Below, piece after piece: positions 1-10,074 of a DNA stretch of 58,940 bases (the first letter of the stretch is position 1; every line of letters begins with the position of its first letter). The notes under the pieces are model-generated. The model was given only the letters and a program-made list of their open reading frames with translations, searched no databases and was not told the origin of the DNA. Source of the DNA: Xanthobacteraceae bacterium (GTDB taxonomy: Bacteria; Pseudomonadota; Alphaproteobacteria; Rhizobiales; Xanthobacteraceae). Location of the stretch: NCBI GenBank assembly GCA_031291445.1, contig JARLJA010000059.1, positions 1 through 58,940 of the forward strand. Direction: 5' to 3'. The position numbers and the translations under genes are program-made.

Positions 1-463
1 AGCGGGCGAGATCGATCTTCACAGAGCGCGCCGCCGGGCCCTCGCCGATGATCAGGTCGAGCTGGAAATCCTCCATCGCCGGGTAGAGCACTTCCTCGAC
101 CGCCGGGCTGAGGCGGTGGATCTCGTCGATGAACAGCACGTCGCGGTCTTCGAGATTGGTGAGCAGCGCGGCGAGATCGCCGGCCTTGGCGATCACCGGC
201 CCCGAGGTGGCGCGAAAACCGACGCCGAGCTCGCGGGCGACGATCTGGGCCAGCGTGGTCTTGCCGAGACCGGGCGGCCCGACGAACAGCACGTGGTCGA
301 GCGCCTCGCCACGCTTGCGCGCGGCGTCGATGAAGACCTGGAGGTTGGCGCGGGCCTGCTGCTGGCCGACGAAATCGGCCAGCGCCTGCGGCCGCAGCGA
401 CGTGTCGCCGATGTCGTCGGCGCGGCGCTCCGGCGTGATCAGGCGGGTCGGCGTCGTCGTCAC
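1..463 (-). CDS. ruvB: Holliday junction branch-migration helicase RuvB, N-terminal part (cut by window edge)
   Basis: AAA+ motor that drives branch migration of Holliday junctions with RuvA. The first 154 codons are visible. They include the Walker A motif GPPGLGKT and the Walker B segment with DEIHRL. The start is a GTG whose first bases overlap the TGA of the upstream cytidine deaminase (GTGA, 460-463), so translation is probably coupled. The rest of the ATPase domain and the winged helix lie beyond base 1. It is the last visible gene of a minus-strand ruvC-ruvA-deaminase-ruvB run. Confidence 0.95.
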   Translation of the reverse strand, partial: MTTTPTRLITPERRADDIGDTSLRPQALADFVGQQQARANLQVFIDAARKRGEALDHVLFVGPPGLGKTTLAQIVARELGVGFRATSGPVIAKAGDLAALLTNLEDRDVLFIDEIHRLSPAVEEVLYPAMEDFQLDLIIGEGPAARSVKIDLAR

Positions 464-876
464 TCGCTGCCTCTCCGGTACTTGTTGGGAAGCAATTCGC
501 CGATCGTCGCCACCACCGGCCCGTTGCCGCTCGGCACGATGACGCGCGCCTTTGCATCGTAATCGTGGATCAGCTCGCGGCAGATGCCGCAGGGCGACAC
601 CACGGCGATCCGGCCCGGCTCGTCGGGCTTGGGATGGCGCACGGCGACGATGGTCTCGATGCCGTGGTCACCGGTCTCGGTGATGGCGCGGCCGATCGCG
701 ATGGCCTCGGCGCAGACCGCGATCCGCCCGATATAGGCGTCGATATTGACCCCGGTGACGATGCGGCCGTCGCGGGTCCGCATCGCCGCGCCGACCTCCT
801 GCCAGTCGTTGCGGTAGCGGCTGCTGATCGCCGCGGTCGCGGCCGCGACCAGTTCCTCGTCCTGATCCGTCAGCAT
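460..876 (-). CDS. Cytidine deaminase family protein inside the ruv operon
   Basis: 138-aa zinc deaminase. The zinc and proton-shuttle motifs are visible: CAE at about residues 54-56 and PCGIC further on, the cysteine-ligand arrangement of homotetrameric cytidine and blasticidin-S-type deaminases. Family knowledge suggests hydrolytic deamination of cytidine/deoxycytidine or a related pyrimidine nucleoside in the cytoplasm; the exact substrate cannot be read. It starts 13 bp after the ruvA stop and its TGA overlaps the GTG of ruvB. It is therefore co-transcribed with, and sits between, two subunits of one DNA-repair machine. Confidence 0.85.
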   Translation of the reverse strand: MLTDQDEELVAAATAAISSRYRNDWQEVGAAMRTRDGRIVTGVNIDAYIGRIAVCAEAIAIGRAITETGDHGIETIVAVRHPKPDEPGRIAVVSPCGICRELIHDYDAKARVIVPSGNGPVVATIGELLPNKYRRGSE

Positions 877-889
877 GCGGCGACACCCT

Positions 890-1507
890 TCACTTCGACA
901 ACTCCTTCAGCCCGAGGCGGATCAGCTGCGCGGTCTCGGCGCCCTCGCCGGCGCTGCGCGCCGCGCTGGCGACCGCCGCCGCCGCCTGCGGCTGGCCGTA
1001 GCCGAGATTGACCAGCGCCGAAATCGCGTCCGCCAGCGGCCGCGGCGCCCGCGCCTCGTCGACCGCGCCGGCGAGATGCACCGCCGCGGGATCGACCGCG
1101 GCAAGGCTCGGCGCCTTGTCCTTGAGTTCGGTCACGATCCGCTCCGCGACCTTGGGCCCGACGCCGGGGGTGCGCGCCACCGTCGCCTTGTCGCGCAAGG
1201 CGATGGCGTTGGCGAGGTCGGACGGCGACAGCGTGCCGAGCACCGCCAGCGCCACCTTGGCGCCGACGCCCTGCACCGTCTGCAGCAGGCGAAACCACTC
1301 GCGCTCGGCGTCGTTGCGGAAGCCGAACAGCTTGATCTGGTCCTCGCGCACATAGGTCTCGATCGACAGCACCGCCGCCTCGCCCGCCGCCGGCAGCGCC
1401 TGCAGCGTGCGCGTCGCGCAATGCACCTGGTAGCCAACGCCGGCGACGTCGAGGATGACGTAGTCCTCGCCGTAGGAATCGACCAGCCCCTTCAGCTTTC
1501 CGATCAT
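890..1507 (-). CDS. ruvA: Holliday junction DNA helicase subunit RuvA
   Basis: 205-aa protein that binds four-way DNA junctions and loads RuvB. It opens with the OB-fold signature MIGKLKG. Helix-hairpin-helix segments follow ([14 protein letters not shown] and [13 protein letters not shown]), then a linker and the C-terminal RuvB-contacting domain. Length is normal for the family. The ATG overlaps the ruvC TGA by 4 bp (1504-1507). Confidence 0.97.
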   Translation of the reverse strand: MIGKLKGLVDSYGEDYVILDVAGVGYQVHCATRTLQALPAAGEAAVLSIETYVREDQIKLFGFRNDAEREWFRLLQTVQGVGAKVALAVLGTLSPSDLANAIALRDKATVARTPGVGPKVAERIVTELKDKAPSLAAVDPAAVHLAGAVDEARAPRPLADAISALVNLGYGQPQAAAAVASAARSAGEGAETAQLIRLGLKELSK

Positions 1508-2013
1508 CGGGCGGCGATCCTCAGCGACACGCTCTGGCGGTGATGGGCGTGGGTGATGGCGATCGCCAGCGCGTCGGCGGCGTCGGCGCTTTGCGGCGCG
1601 GCCTTCGGCAGCAGGATCCCCAGCATCACGCGGATCTGGTTCTTGTCGGCGTGGCCGGCGCCGACCACCGTCTTCTTGACCTGGTTGGGCGCATATTCGG
1701 CGACCGACAGGCCGAACTGCGCCGGCGCCAGCATGGCGATGCCGCGCGCCTGGCCGAGCTTCAGCGTCGCGGCGCCGTCCCTGTTGACGAAGGTCTGCTC
1801 GACCGCGGCCTCGGCGGGCTGGAATTCGCCGAGCACCCGCGTCAGCCCGACATGGATCTCGGCCAGCCGCTGCGCCAGCGGCAGCGCATCGTCGGCCTCG
1901 ATCGACCCGCAGCCGACGAAGATCAGCCGATTGCCGTCGCTTTCGATCACCCCCCAGCCGGTGCGCCGGAGGCCGGGATCGATGCCGAGAATCCGAATCG
2001 CGCGCGCGCTCAT
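1504..2013 (-). CDS. ruvC: Crossover junction endodeoxyribonuclease RuvC
   Basis: 169-aa resolvase that cuts Holliday junctions; RNase H-like fold. Acidic catalytic residues are visible in ILGIDPGL (Asp near residue 12), AAVEQTF (Glu) and SADAADALA (two Asp near the C-terminus). I chose the ATG at 2013 (MSARAIR), which places the first Asp as in the family; an in-frame TTG at 2031 would add six residues. First gene of the ruv run. Confidence 0.96.
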   Translation of the reverse strand: MSARAIRILGIDPGLRRTGWGVIESDGNRLIFVGCGSIEADDALPLAQRLAEIHVGLTRVLGEFQPAEAAVEQTFVNRDGAATLKLGQARGIAMLAPAQFGLSVAEYAPNQVKKTVVGAGHADKNQIRVMLGILLPKAAPQSADAADALAIAITHAHHRQSVSLRIAAR

Positions 2014-2081
2014 GCCGTCATGATACCCCAAAGCACCCGCAGCCGCAGTGCCGCCGACGGCACGTCGGGGTTCGCTTCGCC

Positions 2082-2828
2082 CTAGCCGCCCATCTTGGCG
2101 ACCAGCGCGTCGGAAATGTCGAAATTGGCGTAGACGTTCTGGACGTCGTCGTGCTCGTTGAGCGCGTCCATCAGCTTCAGGAGCCTCTCGCCGACCTCGT
2201 CGTCGACGGCGATGGTGTTTTGCGGCTTCCAGGTCAGCGCCGCCTTGCGCGGCTCGCCGAACTTCGCCTCGAGCGCCTTGGCGACCTGCTGGAGCGTGTC
2301 CGGCGCGGCGTAGACCTCGTGGCCGTTCTCCCCGGACACCACGTCGTCGGCGCCGGCCTCGATCGCCGCCTCCAGCATGGCGTCGGCCGAGGCCACCTTG
2401 GCGTCGAACGCGACGAGGCCGAGCCGGTCGAACATGAACGACACCGCGCCGGTCTCGGCGAGGTTGCCGCCCGACTTGGTGAAATAGGACCGGATGTCGG
2501 AGGCGGCACGGTTGCGGTTGTCGGTCAGCGCCTCGACGATCACGGCGACGCCGCCGGGGCCGTAGCCTTCGTAGCGGATCTCCTCGTAGTTCTCGCCGTC
2601 ATTGCCGGCCGCCTTCTTGATGGCGCGCTCGATATTGTCCTTCGGCATGTTCTCGGCGCGGGCATCGATGATGGCGGCCCGCAGCCGCGGGTTCATCGCC
2701 GGATCGGGAATCCCGAGCTTGGCCGCGACGGTGATTTCACGCGCCAGCTTGCCGAACAGCTTCGACTTCTGTGCATCCTGCCGCCCCTTGCGGTGCATGA
2801 TGTTCTTGAACTGGGAATGTCCGGCCAT
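2082..2828 (-). CDS. YebC/PmpR family DNA-binding regulator / translation factor
   Basis: 248-aa TACO1/YebC-family protein beginning [15 protein letters not shown], the family's hallmark start. Members have been described as transcriptional regulators and, more recently, as factors easing ribosome stalling. The open frame continues upstream for 68 codons, but that extension has no family similarity. The ATG at 2828 is preceded by a GAGAG purine stretch. In many proteobacteria this gene is next to ruvC, as here (69 bp away). Confidence 0.93.
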   Translation of the reverse strand: MAGHSQFKNIMHRKGRQDAQKSKLFGKLAREITVAAKLGIPDPAMNPRLRAAIIDARAENMPKDNIERAIKKAAGNDGENYEEIRYEGYGPGGVAVIVEALTDNRNRAASDIRSYFTKSGGNLAETGAVSFMFDRLGLVAFDAKVASADAMLEAAIEAGADDVVSGENGHEVYAAPDTLQQVAKALEAKFGEPRKAALTWKPQNTIAVDDEVGERLLKLMDALNEHDDVQNVYANFDISDALVAKMGG

Positions 2829-3216
2829 GCCGAAAGTCTCTCTTTGAGGTTGATCCTTGGGTATCCCCGCCTGCGTCCGGAACACCCGCCGCAGCGGCCG
2901 CTGCCAGGCGGCATGCCGAGCGCCGAAGGCGCGACCAAGCGTCTGATCTCCCAGATGCTTCAGGTCGTGACCACGCGCTCCATCGCACGCCTGCGGCGCG
3001 GCGATCTCCGGGGGACGCGCCGCGGCGGCCACCGCAAACGCGCGGGCGCCTTATAGGCGCAAGGCCGCCGAAAATCAAAGAACCGAGGCAAACAAAAGAG
3101 GACCGGCAAGGTACCATGCCACCGTGACAACCGCTGCGTGCCTTGCCTGGAAATTAACCACGAAGTTACGGGGCAGTGCGACACTCGCGTAACGATTCTC
3201 CCTCCGGCAGATTGAA
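2829..3216. other. Divergent intergenic region between the yebC-like gene and the chemoreceptor gene
   Basis: 388 bp with no convincing gene. It must hold both promoters. A short perfect palindrome (GCGCC-TTATA-GGCGC) lies near 3048-3062. TTAACCAC (around 3155) resembles a CtrA half-site but lacks the second half at the right spacing. Confidence 0.5.
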
Positions 3217-4977
3217 ATGGCATTTTCCCTGTTTCGGAAGCGTGATCGCGCCCCCATCCCAATCCTGCAGACGGCCCCCGCCCCGGTGGCGGCTGCCGTC
3301 GATGTCGCGCCGCCCGCTTCCGACCACGACGCCGCCCAGGACATCCTCGACCTGCTCGAGGTCGAGCTGCAGGGCATGGTGCGCCAGCTCGAGCGTGCGG
3401 CCATGTCGGTCGCCGGCGGCGCCCGCTCGACGGCGGAAACCCTGTCCGCGATCCGCAGCCGGGCCGAAACCCTGACCGGACAGACCCGCGAGGCCCAGAC
3501 CACCGCCGCGACATTCTCGCAGGTGGCGGACGCGGTGACCGAATCCGCCCGCGGCATCGGCGCCCGGATCAAGGACGCCGGCCAGCTCGCCGATCAGGCC
3601 GGCGACGCCGCGCAAGAGGCCAGCGCCATGGTCGACCGCCTGCGCGAATCGTCGGCGGCGATCGGCAACGTGGTCAACCTGATCTCGACCATCGCCAAGC
3701 AGACCACCCTGCTGGCCCTGAACTCGACCATCGAGGCGGCCCGCGCCGGCGAGGCCGGCCGCGGCTTCGCCGTGGTCGCCTCGGAGGTCAAGGCGCTCGC
3801 GGTCGCGACCCAAAACGCCACCGAGGAGATCCGGCGCAAGATCGAGGCCCTTCAGCAGGACGCCGCCGCGTCGATCGACGCGGTGCACCGCATCTCCGAG
3901 GCGATCGGCGCGATCCGCCCGGTGTTCGAGACCGTCAGCGGCGCGGTCGCCGAGCAGAGCGTCTCCACCGGCGACATGGCCGACAACGCGGTGGCGACTT
4001 CGGACTTCATCGTCTCGGTGGGCGCCAGCGCCACCGACATCGACAGCGCGACCAAGGACGCCGAAATCCACGGTGAACGCGTCGCCGAGGCCGGACACAG
4101 CGTCACCACGCTGGTCGACAAGCTCAAGGCGCGCTGCGCCGTGCTCTTGAAGCAGAACGATCCGGAAAAGTCGCGCAAGGACGAAGCCCTGCCGTGCAAC
4201 CTGCCGATCACCATCGACACCGCGGCCGGCGGCATCAAGGCCAGCGTCTACGAACTGTCGCGGACCACGCTGCTGGTGGCGGGCGACCGCGTCGCCACGC
4301 TCGCCATGGCGGGCCAGTATGCGGCTGCCATCGACGGCATCGGTGCCTGCCGGGTCGCGGCGGTCGAGACCTCCGATCTCGGCTGCCGGATGCGCTTCGT
4401 CGGTGCCGACGCCGCGCTGACGGAGGCGATCGAGGACGCGCTGTTCACGATCCACGACGCCAACACCGAATGCATCGCCCGCGCCATCGACGCCGGCCAC
4501 ACCATCTCGAAGCTGTTCGAGGACGCCATCGCGCGGGGCGAGGTCAGCGCCGAGGACCTGTTCGACACCGACTACGTCGCCATCGACGGCTCGAATCCGG
4601 CCCAGTTCCGCACCCGCTATCTCGCCTGGCTCGATCGCGCGCTGCCGGCGATCCAGGAAGCGGTGCTGGCCAAGGACCCGACCATGGCGTTCTGCGCGGC
4701 GGTGGACCGCAACGGCTACCTGCCGGTGCACAACCGGATCTACTCGCACCCGCAGCGCCCCGGCGACGCCGCCTGGAACACCGCCAATTGCCGCAACCGC
4801 CGCATCTTCAACGATCCCGCCGGGCTGGCCGCGGCCCGCAACACCCGCGCCTATCTGGTGCAGAGTTACCCGCGCGACATGGGCAACGGCGTGCGCATCC
4901 GGATGCGGGAGATCGACGTGCCGATCCGGGTGGCGGGCCGGCACTGGGGCGGCTTCCGCACCGCCTACAAGCTGTAG
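3217..4977 (+). CDS. Soluble methyl-accepting chemotaxis-type receptor with C-terminal sensor region
   Basis: 586 aa with no hydrophobic transmembrane stretch and no HAMP domain. Residues about 45-310 form the coiled-coil signalling domain. Its hairpin tip ([17 protein letters not shown], then [15 protein letters not shown]) is the CheA/CheW contact motif. Residues about 325-415 look like a small beta domain, possibly PilZ-like. The C-terminal 150 residues contain the [17 protein letters not shown] segment and end [20 protein letters not shown], as in the cytoplasmic sensory tail of some alphaproteobacterial receptors. Likely senses a cytoplasmic cue and feeds a chemotaxis array; no che genes are nearby. 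Domain naming after the signalling hairpin is inference. Confidence 0.88.
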   Translation: MAFSLFRKRDRAPIPILQTAPAPVAAAVDVAPPASDHDAAQDILDLLEVELQGMVRQLERAAMSVAGGARSTAETLSAIRSRAETLTGQTREAQTTAATFSQVADAVTESARGIGARIKDAGQLADQAGDAAQEASAMVDRLRESSAAIGNVVNLISTIAKQTTLLALNSTIEAARAGEAGRGFAVVASEVKALAVATQNATEEIRRKIEALQQDAAASIDAVHRISEAIGAIRPVFETVSGAVAEQSVSTGDMADNAVATSDFIVSVGASATDIDSATKDAEIHGERVAEAGHSVTTLVDKLKARCAVLLKQNDPEKSRKDEALPCNLPITIDTAAGGIKASVYELSRTTLLVAGDRVATLAMAGQYAAAIDGIGACRVAAVETSDLGCRMRFVGADAALTEAIEDALFTIHDANTECIARAIDAGHTISKLFEDAIARGEVSAEDLFDTDYVAIDGSNPAQFRTRYLAWLDRALPAIQEAVLAKDPTMAFCAAVDRNGYLPVHNRIYSHPQRPGDAAWNTANCRNRRIFNDPAGLAAARNTRAYLVQSYPRDMGNGVRIRMREIDVPIRVAGRHWGGFRTAYKL

Positions 4978-5018
4978 GGATCTGCCGGGCGAAAAAAGAA
5001 GGCCTTGGTCATTTTACG

Positions 5019-5145
5019 CGTCATGCCCGCGCTCGTCGCGGGCATCCACGACTTGGCGGCGTGTCCGCAAGAAAGACGTGGATGGCCGGGAGACCTTAGT
5101 CCCAGCGATCCGTCGAAGACGGATCGCGCTGCCCCGGCCATGACG
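5019..5145. repeat. Dispersed palindromic repeat, long subtype, copy 1
   Basis: About 127 bp between convergent genes. It starts CGTCATGCCCGC with its own stem (GCCCGCG/CGCGGGC), runs through TCCACGA...CGTGGATGGCCGGGAGACC, then a near-perfect hairpin with arms GCGATCCGTC/GACGGATCGC around GAA (5105-5127), and ends GCCATGACG. The same layout recurs at 28160-28292 and, inverted, at 45340-45466. Confidence 0.9.
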
Positions 5146-5213
5146 AAAAAAGACAGCCATTCGATTGATTCCCTGGCAGCCCCAAAAGGCTCACCGCGAT
5201 TTCGGTCCGTCTC

Positions 5214-6035
5214 TCACGACCAGAACGCCGGCACCGTCTGCTCCAGCCGACCGCCGAGCCGCACCGGCGCGATCCGCAGCGCGAGCCCGGTGGCGTCGTC
5301 GGTCTCGACCGCGACGCCGCTCAGCGTCGCCGGCCCGATCGCCGGCTCGAACCGCGACGACGGGATGCCGCTCTGGAAGCGCTGCAGCGGCTCCTCCTTC
5401 TGCATGCCGATCACGGAATCATAGTCCCCGGTCATGCCGGCATCGGTCATGTAGGCGGTGCCGCCGCTCAGGACCTGATGGTCGGCGGTCGGGATATGGG
5501 TGTGGGTGCCGACCACCAGGCTGGCGCGGCCGTCGCAGAAGTGGCCCATCGCCTGCTTCTCGCTCGACGCCTCGGCGTGAAAGTCGATGACCACCGCGTC
5601 GGCGGCCTCGCGCAGCGGACAGGCCTCCAGTTCGCGATCGATCGCCGCGAACGGGTCGTTGAGCGGCTCCATGAAGACGCGGCCCATGGCGTTGATCACC
5701 AGCACGCGCCGGCCCGCGCGGGTCTCGATCAGCGCGGCGCCGCGACCCGGCGTACGCCTGGGAAAATTCAGCGGGCGGATCAGGCGCGGCGCGCGCTCGA
5801 TGAAGACCAGCGCCTCCTTCTGGTTCCAGGCGTGATTGCCGAGCGTCACCGCGTCGGCGCCGGCCTCGATCAGGTCCTGGTAGATCGCCTCGGTGATGCC
5901 GAAGCCGCCGGCGGCGTTCTCGCCGTTGATGACCACCAGTTCGAGCGACCAGTCGCGGATCAACCCGGGCAGCCGGTCCACCACCGCAGTCCGTCCGGTC
6001 TTGCCGACCACGTCGCCGATGAAGAGAATCCGCAA
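5214..6035 (-). CDS. ymdB: YmdB family metallophosphoesterase
   Basis: 273-aa calcineurin-like phosphoesterase of the TIGR00282/YmdB type (2',3'-cyclic nucleotide phosphodiesterase activity is known for the Bacillus member). Metal ligands are visible in FIGDVVGKTGR, INGENAAGG, TLGNHAWN, IDFHAEASSEK and VGTHTHIPTAD. The start is TTG: an in-frame TGA lies immediately upstream, and GAGAGGG is a good ribosome binding site 6-8 bp away. Lies 116 bp downstream of the formyl-THF cyclo-ligase on the same strand, with a palindromic repeat in the gap. Confidence 0.92.
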   Translation of the reverse strand: MRILFIGDVVGKTGRTAVVDRLPGLIRDWSLELVVINGENAAGGFGITEAIYQDLIEAGADAVTLGNHAWNQKEALVFIERAPRLIRPLNFPRRTPGRGAALIETRAGRRVLVINAMGRVFMEPLNDPFAAIDRELEACPLREAADAVVIDFHAEASSEKQAMGHFCDGRASLVVGTHTHIPTADHQVLSGGTAYMTDAGMTGDYDSVIGMQKEEPLQRFQSGIPSSRFEPAIGPATLSGVAVETDDATGLALRIAPVRLGGRLEQTVPAFWS

Positions 6036-6056
6036 TCAATACCCTCTCGATAATCA

Positions 6057-6136
6057 GGTCATCGTCATCCCGAGGAGCCAACGCGCCTAAGGAAGCGCGG
6101 CCATGACAGGCTCGGCGGTGCGTCTCGAAGGATGAC
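6057..6136. repeat. Second palindromic repeat family, short copy
   Basis: Between ymdB and the cyclo-ligase gene: GTCATCCCGAGGAGCC at one end and GCGTCTCGAAGGATGAC at the other, forming an imperfect inverted repeat with a GCGC-rich middle. The CGTCTCGAAGGA end matches, in reverse, the CTTCGAGACGCC element at 19918-20026, so I group the two. Confidence 0.7.
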
Positions 6137-6151
6137 GGGTCCAGTGGGATC

Positions 6152-6751
6152 TCAGCCCGCCACGCTGCGGAGCGCGATGGTCTCGCGCTCGGTGGCAATA
6201 TAATCGAGGCCGACGTCGTGCGGCAATGCGCCGACCCGGTCGACCTCCTGGGTCGCGAACGCGAGGCCGACCGTGACCGGCCGCCCCGCCGCGCTCCGCC
6301 CCAGCGTCCGGTCGTAGAAGCCCGCGCCGTAGCCGACGCGGTGACCCGCCCGGTCGAACGCCGCCATCGGCACCAGCACGATGTCGGGCTCGACCGCCGG
6401 CATGTCCGGAGCCGGCTCGAGGATGCCGAACCTGCCGGGCACCAGCGGCCGCCCGAACGACCAGTCCCGGAACACCAGCGGCTGATCGCGGCCGACGATC
6501 GCCGGCAGCGCCAGCCGGGCGCCCTGCGCCTGCAGCGCCCGCATCAGCGGAAACGGATCGAGCTCGCCGCGGATCGGCGAATAGCCGGCCACCACCCTCC
6601 CGCCGGCCGGCGCGATCGGCAGGCCGCGCACGGCGACGGCTTCCGCCGCCGCCGCCCGCTCTGCGGGCGTCAGCGCGTCGCGTCGCGTTAGCGCGGCGGT
6701 ACGCAGCTCCGACTTGGTGGGATGGGACCTTGGGGAGTGGAATTTCGTCAT
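6152..6751 (-). CDS. 5-formyltetrahydrofolate cyclo-ligase
   Basis: 199-aa ATP-dependent enzyme converting 5-formyl-THF to 5,10-methenyl-THF (MTHFS/YgfA family). The N-terminal lysine/arginine region (KSELRTAALTRRDAL) and the C-terminal motif VGYGAGFYDRTLGR, which includes the phosphate-binding loop, are clear. Directly downstream of 6S RNA, the arrangement known as ssrS-ygfA in many proteobacteria, where the two can be co-transcribed. Confidence 0.94.
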   Translation of the reverse strand: MTKFHSPRSHPTKSELRTAALTRRDALTPAERAAAAEAVAVRGLPIAPAGGRVVAGYSPIRGELDPFPLMRALQAQGARLALPAIVGRDQPLVFRDWSFGRPLVPGRFGILEPAPDMPAVEPDIVLVPMAAFDRAGHRVGYGAGFYDRTLGRSAAGRPVTVGLAFATQEVDRVGALPHDVGLDYIATERETIALRSVAG

Positions 6752-6819
6752 GGACGATCGGGATCACCCGCCAGTCGGTGGCAGACGCGGCGGCCCCTGA
6801 TCGCCTGCGGCGGAAGGGA

Positions 6820-6956
6820 AGGGAAGAAAGCGCGAGGCCGCAATAACCGTTGAAGCGCTCGATCCCGGAGTTCCCTACGAAAGTAGGTGGGCGCCATATG
6901 ACCGGGCCCACGGGCCCGGCCAGGGACAGCTCCCTGAAGGATCGATAAGGCCCCGG
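6820..6956 (-). ncRNA. ssrS: 6S RNA (ssrS)
   Basis: Lies between zapA and the cyclo-ligase gene, the conserved 6S locus. The transcript folds as 6S should. A closing stem pairs CGGGGCC (6949-6955) with GGCCUCG (6833-6839). A second stem pairs CGAUCC with GGGAUCG, then GGAG with CUCC. A large central bubble follows, with an apical hairpin CCGGGCCC/GGGCCCGG. A -10-like CATAAT (6961-6966, minus strand) sits just upstream. 6S RNA mimics an open promoter and sequesters housekeeping RNA polymerase. The 3' end is approximate and may extend some 15-20 nt further. Confidence 0.88.
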
Positions 6957-7071
6957 GGATATTATGGCTCCTGACGAGAGACGCAGCCTCGCACCGCCAA
7001 TGTAGCGACGAAGCGCCCCGCTTGCCAGCCGGTCGCGGTCACTTTCCAGGCCAATTCGCGTTGATGGTGCA

Positions 7072-7455
7072 TTAACCGATGGCGACGCCGCCGCCGAGGG
7101 TGCGGTTGAGCGCCTGCGTCATCTTCTCCAGCCGCTCCGCGGCGGCGTTCAGCGCCGAGGCCACCGCCGACTGGGTCGCCTTGGCGCGCTCGGCGGCGGC
7201 GAACCGCGCGTCCTGCAGCGCGTTGACCTGCTCCTCGAGCCGCATGATGCGCTGGCTGGCGTCGAGCAGTTCGTCGGCCGTCATCAGCGCCGCCATCACC
7301 GTGAGCCGGGCGTCGCCGATCTCGCCGAACTTGCCGCGCAGCTCGGTGATGCGCCCTTCCATGGTTTCGGCGAGTTGCAGCAGCCTGCGCTCCTGGCCTT
7401 CCTCGCAGGCCATGCGGTACTGGCGGCCGTTGATGGTGACGTTGACGTGGCTCAT
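7072..7455 (-). CDS. zapA: Cell division protein ZapA
   Basis: 127-aa FtsZ-associated protein. The N-terminal globular head begins [20 protein letters not shown]; a long coiled coil follows (about residues 60-115). It bundles FtsZ filaments at the division site. Its ATG overlaps the TGA of the upstream coiled-coil gene by 4 bp. The adjacent 6S RNA and cyclo-ligase gene support the assignment. Confidence 0.93.
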   Translation of the reverse strand: MSHVNVTINGRQYRMACEEGQERRLLQLAETMEGRITELRGKFGEIGDARLTVMAALMTADELLDASQRIMRLEEQVNALQDARFAAAERAKATQSAVASALNAAAERLEKMTQALNRTLGGGVAIG

Positions 7456-7778
7456 GTCGCCTCTCCGTCGTCGAGCACGGAGCGAATGGTATCGATGGCA
7501 TGGTCGAGGCGCTGCGACACGTCGCGATTGACGCGCTCGAGTTCGCGGGAGCGCACCAGCGCGCCGTCGAGTTCGTTGGCGAGGCGCGAGCGATCGGTTC
7601 CGAGCGCATGGATACGCGCCGCCAGTTCGTCCTCGTCGCGATCGGCATCGCGACGCCGATCCACCGCGGCCTCCAGCGCATCGAGCGCCGCGGCCAGCCG
7701 ACGCGTCGCCTGCTCCACTTCGCTCGGAGCGCTCGACGCCTCCGCATTGGGATAGCCGCTGGGGGAACGTTCCGCCAT
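7452..7778 (-). CDS. DUF4164-type small coiled-coil protein
   Basis: 108-aa protein that is almost entirely heptad-like helix ([23 protein letters not shown] onward, read in parts), with no signal peptide or membrane segment. I chose the ATG at 7778 (MAERSPSG); longer in-frame starts add only a low-complexity leader. It is translationally coupled to zapA. Small coiled-coil proteins beside zapA in rhizobiales are usually annotated DUF4164; a ZapA/ZapB-like division role is inference from position and shape. Confidence 0.8.
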   Translation of the reverse strand: MAERSPSGYPNAEASSAPSEVEQATRRLAAALDALEAAVDRRRDADRDEDELAARIHALGTDRSRLANELDGALVRSRELERVNRDVSQRLDHAIDTIRSVLDDGEAT

Positions 7779-8079
7779 CAAGACCTGGAAACCCTTCGCA
7801 ACCCGGACCGCAAAAACCGCAACTCGGCAAAGCCTTACAGCCAAAACTTACAAACTGCCGCAAACCAGCGCAACGCCGCGCGCAAGCTATGCACCGCATT
7901 CGTGGAACGGCTGGCGAGGGGAGGAGTATCTCTTGTCCACCGCTCCCTGTGCCGGCGCCTCCGATCGCTTGGACTCGGGCGGAGGCAGGTGCTATTCCGC
8001 GCGTCTCGCGCGGTTTTCGGGCCGATGGCGACGATTTTTGCCGTCCGCGGCGCATAACTCTAGAAACAGGCGGGTGCCC
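7779..8079. other. Divergent promoter region zapA operon / tkt
   Basis: 301 bp without a gene. A possible plus-strand sigma70-type promoter for tkt is TTGGAC (about 7968) with TATTCC 18 bp downstream; this is weak evidence. The segment 7795-7860 is rich in short CAAAN/AAACCG direct repeats of unclear meaning. Confidence 0.4.
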
Positions 8080-10074
8080 ATGACGTCAGGTGTCGATCAT
8101 TCCAAAATGGCCAACGCGATCCGCGCCCTGGCCATGGATGCCGTCGAACAGGCCAAAGCCGGCCATCCCGGCCTGCCGATGGGCGCCGCCGACGTCGCCA
8201 CGGTGCTGTTCTCCCGCTTCCTGAAGTTCGATGCCGCCGACCCGAAATGGCCCGATCGCGACCGTTTCGTGCTCTCGGCCGGCCACGGCTCGATGCTGCT
8301 CTATGCCCTGCTCTACCTCACCGGCAACGCCACCATGACGATCGAGCAGATCAAGCGCTTCCGCCAGCTCGGTTCGCTGACCCCGGGACATCCCGAGAAC
8401 GTCATCACCCCCGGCGTCGAGACCACCACCGGCCCGCTCGGCCAGGGCGTCGCCTGCGCGGTCGGCATGGCGCTGGCGGAACGGCTGCTCGCCGCCGAGT
8501 TCACGGCCGAGCTGGTCGACCATTTCACCTACGTGCTGTGCTCCGACGGCGACCTCATGGAAGGCATCAGCCACGAGGCCATCGCGCTGGCCGGGCATCT
8601 CAAGCTGTCCAAGCTGATCTTCCTCTACGACGACAACGGCATCTCGATCGACGGGCCGCTGACGCTGACCGACAGCGTCGACCAGGTCGCGCGCTTCAAG
8701 GCCCATGGCTGGAACGCGGTGCAGATCGACGGCCACGACCCCGAGGCCATCGCCGCGGCGATCACCACGGCGCAGCGCTCCGACCGCCCGACCCTGATCG
8801 CCTGCAAGACCACCATCGGCTTCGGCGCCCCGAAAAAGGCCGGCACCTCCAAGGCCCATGGCGAGCCGCTCGGGGCCGAGGAACTGGCGGGCGCCAAGAA
8901 GGCGCTGGGCTGGACCTACGGTCCGTTCGAGATTCCCGACGACATCCTGGCGGCGTGGCGCGCCGTCGGCAAACGGGGCGAAGGCGCCCACGCGGCCTGG
9001 CGCCAGCGCTTCGAGGCGGCCAACGCGCCCTCCCGCGCCGAATTCCAGCGCCGCGTGATCGACCGCAAGCTGCCGCTCGGCCTCGCCGACAAGCTGGTGG
9101 CGTTCAAGCAAAAGCTCGCCGCCGACGCCCCGACGGTGGCGACCCGCAAGGCCAGCGAAATGGTGCTGGAGACGCTGGTGGCCGAGGTGCCGGAGCTGCT
9201 GCTCGGCTCCGCCGACCTCACGCCCTCGAACAACACCCGCACCAAGGACCTCAGGGAAGTCCGGCCCGGCGACTTCGCCGGCCGCTACATCCATTACGGC
9301 ATCCGCGAACTCGGCATGGCCGCGGCGATGAACGGCCTGACCGTGCACGGCGGGTTCGTGCCGGCCGGCGGCACCTTCATGTGCTTCTCGGACTACGCGC
9401 GCCCCGCCATGCGGGTGGCGGCGCTGTCGCACGCCCACGCCATCTACGTCATGACCCACGATTCCATCGGGCTGGGCGAGGACGGCCCCACCCACCAGCC
9501 GGTCGAGCACCTCGCCGCGCTCCGCGCCATGCCCAACATGCGCGTGCTGCGGCCGGCGGACGCGGTCGAGACGCTGGAGTGCTGGCAGATCGCGCTGGAA
9601 CGCGACAGCGGTCCGACGGTGCTGGCGCTGTCGCGCCAGAACCTGCCGCCGCTGCGGACCACGGCCGGAGCCGACAACCGCTGCGCCGCGGGCGCCTATG
9701 AGCTGGTCGCCGCCGAAGGGCCCGCCCAGGTGACGCTGTTCGCCTCGGGATCCGAGGTCTCGATTGCGATTGCGACGCACAAGCTGCTCACCGCGCGCAG
9801 CATCAGGACCCGCGTGGTCTCGGTGCCGAGCCTCGACGCGCTGCTGGCGGCGACCGAGACCGTGCGCGCCGGCATCATCGGCACGGCCAAGGTGAAGGTC
9901 GCCATCGAGGCCGCGGTCCGCTTCGGCTGGGACGCGGTGATCGGCCACGACGGCATCTTCATCGGCATGCACACGTTCGGCGCCAGCGCCCCGGCCAAGG
10001 ACCTTTACCCCCATTTCGGCATCACCGCGGAGGCGGCCGCGGACGCCGTCAGGGCGCGGCTGGAGGGACGCTAG
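8080..10074 (+). CDS. tkt: Transketolase
   Basis: 664-aa thiamine-diphosphate enzyme that moves two-carbon ketol units in the pentose phosphate (and, if present, Calvin) pathway. TPP site: [15 protein letters not shown] and the GDG...N motif in CSDGDLMEG...DDNG. The pyrimidine domain carries [13 protein letters not shown] and the C-terminal domain is complete. I chose the ATG at 8080 ([20 protein letters not shown]), where family similarity begins; upstream in-frame codons are low complexity. Begins a plus-strand carbon-metabolism block followed by gap. Confidence 0.96.
   Translation: MTSGVDHSKMANAIRALAMDAVEQAKAGHPGLPMGAADVATVLFSRFLKFDAADPKWPDRDRFVLSAGHGSMLLYALLYLTGNATMTIEQIKRFRQLGSLTPGHPENVITPGVETTTGPLGQGVACAVGMALAERLLAAEFTAELVDHFTYVLCSDGDLMEGISHEAIALAGHLKLSKLIFLYDDNGISIDGPLTLTDSVDQVARFKAHGWNAVQIDGHDPEAIAAAITTAQRSDRPTLIACKTTIGFGAPKKAGTSKAHGEPLGAEELAGAKKALGWTYGPFEIPDDILAAWRAVGKRGEGAHAAWRQRFEAANAPSRAEFQRRVIDRKLPLGLADKLVAFKQKLAADAPTVATRKASEMVLETLVAEVPELLLGSADLTPSNNTRTKDLREVRPGDFAGRYIHYGIRELGMAAAMNGLTVHGGFVPAGGTFMCFSDYARPAMRVAALSHAHAIYVMTHDSIGLGEDGPTHQPVEHLAALRAMPNMRVLRPADAVETLECWQIALERDSGPTVLALSRQNLPPLRTTAGADNRCAAGAYELVAAEGPAQVTLFASGSEVSIAIATHKLLTARSIRTRVVSVPSLDALLAATETVRAGIIGTAKVKVAIEAAVRFGWDAVIGHDGIFIGMHTFGASAPAKDLYPHFGITAEAAADAVRARLEGR

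Noticed and set aside
3166-4944. 592-codon minus-strand open frame
   Set aside because: Antisense to the chemoreceptor, with His/Arg/Asp/Gly-rich composition typical of reversed GC-rich genes.
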